Below are positions 57,245 to 64,000 of a stretch of DNA of 64,000 nucleotides, in pieces (the stretch's first letter is position 1; each line of letters starts with the position of its first letter). Below the pieces are notes generated by a model that searched no databases, was not told the origin of the DNA, and saw only the letters and a program-made list of their open reading frames with translations. Both the position numbers and the translations under genes were made by a program. This DNA is from Castor canadensis (taxonomy: Eukaryota; Chordata; Mammalia; Rodentia; Castoridae): positions 93,161,598 through 93,225,597 of the forward strand of contig NC_133405.1 of NCBI RefSeq assembly GCF_047511655.1, written 5' to 3'.

Positions 57245-59503
57245 GGTCTATAGTCTGCATATGAGGGAGAACATAAGATTTTTGGCCTTCTGAGCCTGGC
57301 TAACTTCGCTTAAGATAATGTTCTCCATTTCCATCCATTTACTTATGAATGACAAAATTCATTCTTCTCTGTGGGTGAGTAAAATTCCATTGTGTATAAA
57401 TACATTTTCTCAATCCATTTGTTACTAGTGAGGCATCTTTGCTGTTTCCATAGCTTGGCTATTGTGAATAGTGCTGTAATAAACATGGGTGTGCAGGTGC
57501 CTCTGGAATAACCTGAATCACATTCCTTTGGGTATATCCCTAGGAGTGGTATTGCTGGATCATATGGCAGATCTATGTTTAGTTTTTTAAGGAGCCTCCA
57601 TATTGTTTTTCAAAGTGGTTGTACTAGCCTACATTCCCACCAGCAGTGTATGAAGGTTCCTTTTCCCCCGCATCCTCACCAACATTTGTTGTTCTCGGTG
57701 TTTTTGATGATAGGTATTCTAACAGGGGTGAGGTGGAATCTTAGTGTGGTTTTGATTTGCATTTCCTTTATGGCCAGGGATGGTGAGCATTTTTTCATGT
57801 GTTTTTTTGGTCATTTGGACTTCTTCCTTTGAAAATATTCTGTATAGTTCAGTTGCCCACTTCTTTATTGGTTCATTGATTCTTGGGGAATTAAGCTTCC
57901 TGTATATTCTGGTTATCAGTCCTTTGATGTATAGCTAGCAAATATTTTTTCCCACTCTGTGGGTGGTCTGCTTCAGTTTAGAGACCATTTTTTTTGTTGT
58001 GCAGAAGCTTTTTAATTCCCTGTAGTTCCATTTGTCTACCCTTTCTCTTTGTTGCCGGGCTGATGGAGTTCTACTGAGGAAGTCCTTGCCTGTATCTGTT
58101 GCTTCCAGAGTATTCCCTGCTCTTTCCTGTACTAACTGAAAGGTTTTGGGTCTGATATTAAGGTCTTTAATCCACTTTGAGTTGATATTAGTACAGGTGA
58201 CAAACAAGTATCTAGTTTCAGTTTTCTGCAGGCAGATAACCACTTTTCCCAGCAACATTTGTTGAAGAGGCTGTCTATTCTCCATCGTATGTTTTTGGCG
58301 CCTTTGTCAAAAATAAGGTGGATGTAGCTGTGTGGATTCATATCTGGGTCCTCTGTTCTGTTCCACTGGTCTTCATATCTCTTTTTGTGCCAGTACCATG
58401 CTGTTTTTACTGCTGTGGCTTTGTAATACAGTTTGAAGTCGGGTATTGTAATACCTCTAGCATTGCTCTTTTTGTTGAGTATTGCCTTGGCTATTTGCAG
58501 TCTTTTGTGTTTCCAAATGAACTTTAGGGTAGACTTCTCAACCTCTGTGATGAATGTTATTAGGATTTTGATGGGAATTATGTTGAACATGTAGATTGCT
58601 TTTTGGTAGTATAGCCATTTTTACTATGTTGATTCTTCTAATCCATGAGCACGGGAGATCTCTCCACCTTCCGTAGTCTTGGATCTCCTTCTTCAGTGGT
58701 TTGTAGTTCTCCTTATAGTGGTTATTTACATCATTTGTTAAGTTTAAGTTTATTCCTAGGTATTTGATTTTTTTCTGAGGCTATTGTAAATGGAATTGTT
58801 TTCCTGTATTCTTTCTCAATTTGTTCATTGTTGGTGTATAGAAAGGCTACTGACTTTTGAAAGTTGATTTTGAATCCTGCCACATTGCTGAAGCTGTTTA
58901 TGGTGTCTAGGAGTTTTTGGGTCTTTGAGGTATAGGATCATGTCATCTGCAAATAAGGATACTTTGACATTTTCTTTACCTATTTGTATTCCTTTTATTT
59001 CTTCTTCTTGCCTAATTGCTCTGGCTAGGAATTCCAGGACTGTGTTGAATAGGAGTGGGGATAGTAGGTACCCTTTTCTCATTCCTGACTTTAGGGGAAA
59101 TGGTTTCAGTTTTTCTCCATTAAGTGTGATGTTGGCTATAGGTCTGCCGTATATAGCCTTTATAATGTTGAGGTACTTTCCTTCTATTCCTAGTTTTCTT
59201 AGAGCTTTTATCATGAAGTGGTGTTGAATCTTATCAAAGGCTTTTTCTGCATCTATTGAGATGATCAAGTGTTTGTTTGTTTGCTTTTGCAGTACTGGGG
59301 TTTGAACTCAGGGCCTACACCTTGAGCCACTCCACCAGCCCTTTTTTGTGTTAGGTATTTTCGAGATAGGGTCTCATGGAATTAATTGCTCAGGGATGGC
59401 TTTGAACCGCAATCCTCCTGATCTCTGCCTCCTGAGTAACTAGGATTACAGGCGTGAGCCACTGGCGCCCGCTGGTCAAGTGGTTTTTGTCTTTGCTTCG
59501 TTG
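57245..59503 (-). pseudogene. LINE-1 ORF2p remnant (RT to C-terminus)
   Basis: The frame at 58,825-59,268 encodes reverse-transcriptase sequence with [15 protein letters not shown] and the catalytic motif FADDMILY (FADD codons at 58,942-58,953). The frame at 58,132-58,590 continues with the region after the RT ([18 protein letters not shown]). Endonuclease is lost by 5' truncation. Frame changes between the open pieces and the SINE insertion show it is dead. Confidence 0.85.
59272..59474 (-). mobile_element. Dimeric SINE inserted in LINE-1 ORF2
   Basis: A nearly consensus copy with a (TTTG)n-type tail. Flanking gatcaagtg (59,263-59,271) and ggtcaagtg (59,474-59,482) are its target-site duplication with one change. 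Confidence 0.85.
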
Positions 59504-59504
59504 G

Positions 59505-59940
59505 CTTTTTTATAGTAGTCATCCTAATAGATGTGATGTGGTATGTCATTTTGTTTTAATTTACGTTTCACTGACAGTGAGTTTGAGCACTTTTCATATG
59601 CCTGTTGTATTTCTTTTCCTTCACCCAACAAAAATTTATAAAGCACTTACTATGATCCTAGCACTGGGCTCACACTTTGAACACAAAGATGAAAAGAGAA
59701 GGTCCCTACCCTCAAGGAGCTCCTGGTCTAAATGGGGAGACAAACCTACAGTAACAATTCCAATAAGGTCACTGCTACAGAAGAGGCTTGCACAAAGAAC
59801 CAAGGGTAAAGAAGGCCTAATTTGGCAAAGAAAGGTTTTGCAGAGGAGGACCCTTGCGAGTTGAGAACTGAAGGATAGGGGGAGTTATGCCAGTAAATGA
59901 AGAGCAAGTGCAGCCCAACAATTTAAGCTATTCAATTCTT
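59505..59940. other. Old LINE-1 scrap and an old interspersed repeat
   Basis: 59,505-59,620 continues the older LINE-1. 59,620-59,760 (ctaccctcaaggagctcctg) resembles a common old mammalian repeat that I cannot name. No gene seen. Confidence 0.4.
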
Positions 59941-59964
59941 GAGCAAGAGTAAAATATGATACCA

Positions 59965-60250
59965 TTTTTTTGGCAGTGCTGGGGTTTGAACTCAGGTCCT
60001 TGTTCTTGTTAGGAATGCACTCTACCATTTGAGTCATGCCCTCAGTCTTTTGCTTTTTTTTAATTTTCAAAGTCTAATTTTAATTCAGACTGAGCAAACA
60101 AGCAGAAAAATGAGAATGCTAACTGTACTAGTAGACACTGATATACCAAATGTAAAACAATGAATTTTTTTTTTGTGGTACTGGGGTTTGAACTCAGGAA
60201 TTCACGCTTGCTAGGCAGGTGCTCTACCACTTGAGCCACTCCACCAACCC
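59965..60250 (-). mobile_element. Two ID monomers
   Basis: 59,965-60,055 and 60,170-60,250, each with a T-rich lead on the plus strand. Confidence 0.75.
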
Positions 60251-62555
60251 CCTATTTGGAACTCTTCAAGAAAGATTTGTCTCTCAGATTAGAATGGACT
60301 CTTGTATTTATTCAATTCTGTGGGCTGTGTCCTTTTCCCCAGGCTTGGGTAGTGTGAGTGCCTTTGTCCCTGCAACATGGCCAGTCTTGACTCTGAGACA
60401 TCTTTGATTCTACAAAAAGCTCCAGGTTCATCTTGTACTTCCCATGCCCCTACTCTAGAACTAGCCATTCCTCCATGGAGTCCTGTTTATCAGGATTCTT
60501 TTACCTTTTGAAAACCATGCATGGTCTTTTTGGCAGTGGGTCAGCTGGCCCTCAAGCTTACCTGACCATCTAGCAATGATCCTAGAACACGGAATGAACT
60601 TTACTGCTCTAGAAGCACTTGGTGCTCTCTGCTCATCTTCCAGTGTAGCCATTGTTGTTACTGCTGAGCTCAAAGTGATAAAAGCAATGGTTGAATCACT
60701 GGTGAGGATCCACTCTACCCATCATCAGATAATCCCTGACCCAGCCATCAACTCAGGGCCATACTGAGAACCCACAGACCAAAGAAGAATGTGCTCACTA
60801 AGTCAAGCAAGGACCAAGCTTATGATTCTAAATACAAATATGACTGCATGTCACGTCTTAGTGTCCTTGTACTCACCTCACACAGCATTTTTGCTTCTAC
60901 CTTCTGCCTGGGATGCCCTCCCTGCTTGTATGACTCCTGACCCCTGACTGAGACTTGTCAGGTACATGCCCTTTCTTCTTGGATGCCTCCCAGGCACCTC
61001 ACTGCTTCCACCCCACTCTGCACATCCTTGGGTGACATAGGGTCTTCTGCTTGCCTCTCAGGCCTGAGCATGTGTCCCAGCACCCCACATGGCCCACACA
61101 TGAACACACACTTAGAAAACAAGTCCAGAGTGTGGGAGCTTCATAAAAGGCTGCTTCACAGCCACATGCCCTGCCTGTCCCACCACACTGACCCTCAGCT
61201 AATAGTTCCCTCCCACCCTTTCTGAAACAAGATGGATGTAATAAAGTTTGGCCTTGCATATTTCTTGCTTTCTCTCAGGTGATCAATCAGGGACTAGCCC
61301 AGCACAAAGAGCTTCTGCGGTAACAATGGCTTCATGAACATGACCCTGGCCAGCCTGCCTTTCATAGGAGTGGATAAATGCTGGCAGAGCTCTGCCCTTT
61401 GCTGTTACTTCATTGTGTCTCAATGGTATTAACTGACTACATTCTTGCTGCAATACACCTGAGCCCAACCTCAGTGCAGAGGGGCCGACAAGGAGGCCAT
61501 CTCCACTGACCATGTCCCATCCCAGCCTGTCATAATTGTGGTCACCTGTTCACAACCTGCTCCCTGTCTTTCTCCCAATAGCATGACTTGGTGTCTACCC
61601 ATACATCCCCACATTCCACGGCACAGCTGCACACTACTCCTTCACCACCTGCCAGGTCCTCAAAGTCTAACCCTGGGACCTCTGTTGCCACTAGGCCAGG
61701 GACATGGGGATGCCCTGCCTGCCCCCAACACAACTGGCCTCTGAGTCAGAAAACCCCAGAAAGCCCCTGACAGCTGTATGACCCAGGGCAATTCCTGTCT
61801 CTGAGCCCAATTTGTCAGTGAAAGTGTGGAGTCAGAGCCAGTAACTCAAGGTCCCTCTACCTGTTCATAGTCAGCACCAGAGTGACAACAGGGCCTAGCA
61901 AGGACCTGATGGAGCCTGGACACTCCCTGAAGGGCACCAGGTACCACAGCAGTACACAAGGGGCTGAGAGCCAACTTTGTGGCAGTGCAGGTCTAGCTGG
62001 GTAGGCCCACTCACTGCCTCCCTGGTTCTGGACCCCTCTCCCCCTTCTAGCCTCTTCTAGCCTCAGTTCTCACCTGGCCATTGCCAGTCCCCACCTAACG
62101 GTCCCTCTTCAGTCCCAGGCCCTCATCCACTTCCTCTGCCCCAGAAAGAATGGGCATCTGTCTCCTGCTTGTGGGAAAATTTGATCTTGCTCCTCCCCTG
62201 AAGACCCCATGTCCCCAGAATCAAGTCTGGCCTAATTTGTAGCATCTTGAGGCCAGCCCTTCCCGGTCTGGCCAGAAGGGTCTTGTTCTGGCCTCCTTTC
62301 CGCACCTTCCTGGCTGCGGTTCCAGCCACTGAGTGTGGTCCTAATATGCTACATGTCCCCACTTTCAAAGCACTCTGAGGTAACCCCCAAATTTTTCATC
62401 CCTGTCCACCTTCTTCACCCACTTTACAACACTATGGCCTCACTCATTCCAGGAAACCCACATTCATTACCCCCTAATGCTACCCAGGGTGTGTCCCCTG
62501 GACTTCCCTGGCCTGGGTCCTTGTCTACCCCACTTCCTAAGACACTGGGAACTCT
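60250..62555. other. GC-richer, repeat-poor sequence; no gene recognised
   Basis: L2-like at 60,865-61,030. An AATAAA at 61,239-61,244 has no recognisable gene before it. Short ORFs on both strands lack domains. It could hold regulatory sequence or an unrecognised non-coding exon. Confidence 0.4.
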
Positions 62556-62760
62556 TTTTTTTTTTTGCAGTGCTGGGAAATGAACTCAGGGCCTTGTACT
62601 TGCTAGGCAGGTGCTCTACCACTTGAGCCAAATCCTCAGCAAATTCTTTCTCTTTTCTTTTTTTTTTTGCAATTTTTTTTTTTTGGCGGCACTGGGGTTT
62701 GAACTCAGGGCCTCATGCTGGCTAGGCAGGCGCTCTACCACTTGAGTTACTACACCAGCC
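62556..62760 (-). mobile_element. Two adjacent ID monomers
   Basis: 62,556-62,641 and 62,660-62,760, the second more consensus-like, both with T runs. Confidence 0.8.
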
Positions 62761-64000
62761 CAACACTGGGAACTCATAATGATACAGTGCTTCCCGAATC
62801 CATGGGTTTGAACACTCAGTTCCCACCACAACCCTAGGGTGCCACTAGGATACTAGTCATAGAGGAGGAGACTGAGGCAAAGTCACTTGCCCAAGTAACA
62901 CTGTTATTCATGGCAGAGCTGGGATTCAATCCTGGGCACTCTGGCTCCAGAATACACACCCTTGATCACTGTCTGCCTATCTGGCTCCAGCACCCAGTGT
63001 CCCCAGTACTTACTGAGCTGGTGCCGGGATAGGGGCTCAGCCCTTTACCCACAGTGCCTCATGATTAGCAACTGGACAGATGAGGAAACCGAGGGGGTGA
63101 AATAGCCCACCTATCAGAACTTGAGTCTGCCTGACATATCCTTAGCAGACCAATGAGGGCCTGATCACCTGTGTTCTATTCTACCGTACAGGGGCCAGCA
63201 GGATGGGCAGGTAACATAGCAAGTTCTCCTTTGACATCTTCTCCTGCATTGACATCTAATATCTGCTACCTGCCTTACTTGCTGCACAACCTGAGGGTCT
63301 GCTGGTGGACACAGAGGAAGGCAGCTGCAATTGTACATTGCTCTGAGCCTTTCGGTTGTTGGGGCATTGGAGGTTCTCCCACCCATGAAGCTGCTGCAGG
63401 GGTGGACTGGGTTCCAGGGTGCAAGGAGACTTGCCCAGGCCACAGATCAGCTTGTTCAGCCCAGAGTAGTGCCTGACCTCCCTCCAGGAGCTTCCCTTTT
63501 CAGGCCATCAGCTGAGTGCAGAGGAGAGCCATGCCTCCTCCCCCTCAAGCTAGCCACCTAGGAGAAGAGAGAAGACAGCAACCTTCTGAGCCATCCATCT
63601 TCCCATGGAGGGAACACTGACATTTGGCCCGCACCACATCATGGAACCTCTGAGATGGGAACATCTCTGTCTTCTCTGAGCCTCAGTTTCTCATCTGTAC
63701 CGAGGGAATGATTATCAATTGATGCCTCCTCAGATTGTTATGGGAATTAAACCAGGGAGTTGCTGATCCCAGCTCCAGGTGTTTCGTCTTTTCTCCTTGG
63801 ATGGCGGTGGGGCTGCCTCCCTCTTCTCACCAGCCACATGTGGCTGAAATTCTTCCCAAACGTCTCCCTTCCTCTTGGGAACTCTGCACATCACACCCTC
63901 AGCAAGTCCCTGGGGACTCCCTTCCCCATCCCACTCATCCTTGGGGCTCCCATCCTCTCAGCTATCAAAACCAAAATCCTGGCCTACTGCTTGACAGCCA
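62761..64000. other. Intergenic with MIR/L2 pieces; no gene recognised
   Basis: 62,840-62,965 (gaggagactgaggcaaagtc) and 63,655-63,775 (gagcctcagtttctcatctg) are MIR or L2 fragments. The overlapping ORFs at 63,165-63,561 lack any recognisable domain. Confidence 0.45.

Larger units (their letters stand above)
56790..59503 (-). mobile_element. Younger LINE-1, 5'-truncated, about 2.5 kb
   Basis: Same family as the copy at 9,690-10,590, but longer. On the minus strand it holds the C-terminal half of ORF2 and a 3' UTR with a G-rich polypurine tract (C-rich at 56,843-56,880 on the plus strand). It interrupts an older LINE-1: L1M-like sequence stops near 56,780 and resumes near 59,505. A SINE at 59,272-59,474 interrupts it in turn. 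Confidence 0.8.

Noticed and set aside
58132..59268. Possible host gene with reverse-transcriptase sequence
   Set aside because: The FADD motif, the L1-type 3' UTR, and a second copy at 9,690-10,590 show a dead LINE-1.
63165..63561. Overlapping ORFs on both strands near the right end
   Set aside because: No domain, no start context of note, and similar lengths on opposite strands suggest chance in GC-rich sequence.
1..64000. CRISPR arrays, operons, phage or defence genes
   Set aside because: No spaced direct-repeat array or close-packed ORFs. The sequence is a mammalian locus with introns and SINEs.

Overview
The window is vertebrate nuclear DNA: one split gene with GT-AG introns, a CpG-island promoter and dense interspersed repeats. 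There is nothing prokaryotic in it and no new multi-gene system. The commonest repeat is a SINE that fuses a 7SL/B1-like monomer to a tRNA-derived ID-like monomer, with many free copies of each half. That points to a rodent. From memory of its repeat style I favour a beaver-like (Castor) genome, but this is inference.

The only gene I can support is GNL3L, a nucleolar GTPase of the nucleostemin family, on the + strand. It has a non-coding first exon in a CpG island (about 21.78-21.87 kb) and fifteen coding exons from 24,135 to 51,179. I joined them exon by exon: all introns are GT-AG, all phases fit, and the product is 576 residues with no internal stop. The GTPase motifs run G4-G5-G1-G2-G3, the circular permutation typical of the family. 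In human GNL3L is X-linked, so this window is probably X-chromosomal (established knowledge plus inference).

Layout: 1-21 kb is intergenic and packed with repeats (old LINE-1 pieces, a younger LINE-1 3' end, MIR, L2, hAT relics and many SINEs). 21.2-22.2 kb is the promoter. 22-33 kb is introns 1 and 2. 33-51.2 kb holds the closely spaced coding exons. 51.2-53 kb holds the 3' UTR region and a solo MaLR-type LTR. 53-59.6 kb is a layered LINE-1 block with an ORF2 remnant. 59.6-64 kb is GC-richer, repeat-poorer sequence in which I recognise no gene.

The points most worth checking are a shifted donor site at GNL3L exon 3, a three-part ID+B1+B1 SINE seen three times, several nested insertions with readable target-site duplications, and a full CRE palindrome in intron 1. 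Repeat boundaries were read by eye and are good to about 10-20 bases; old family names are tentative.
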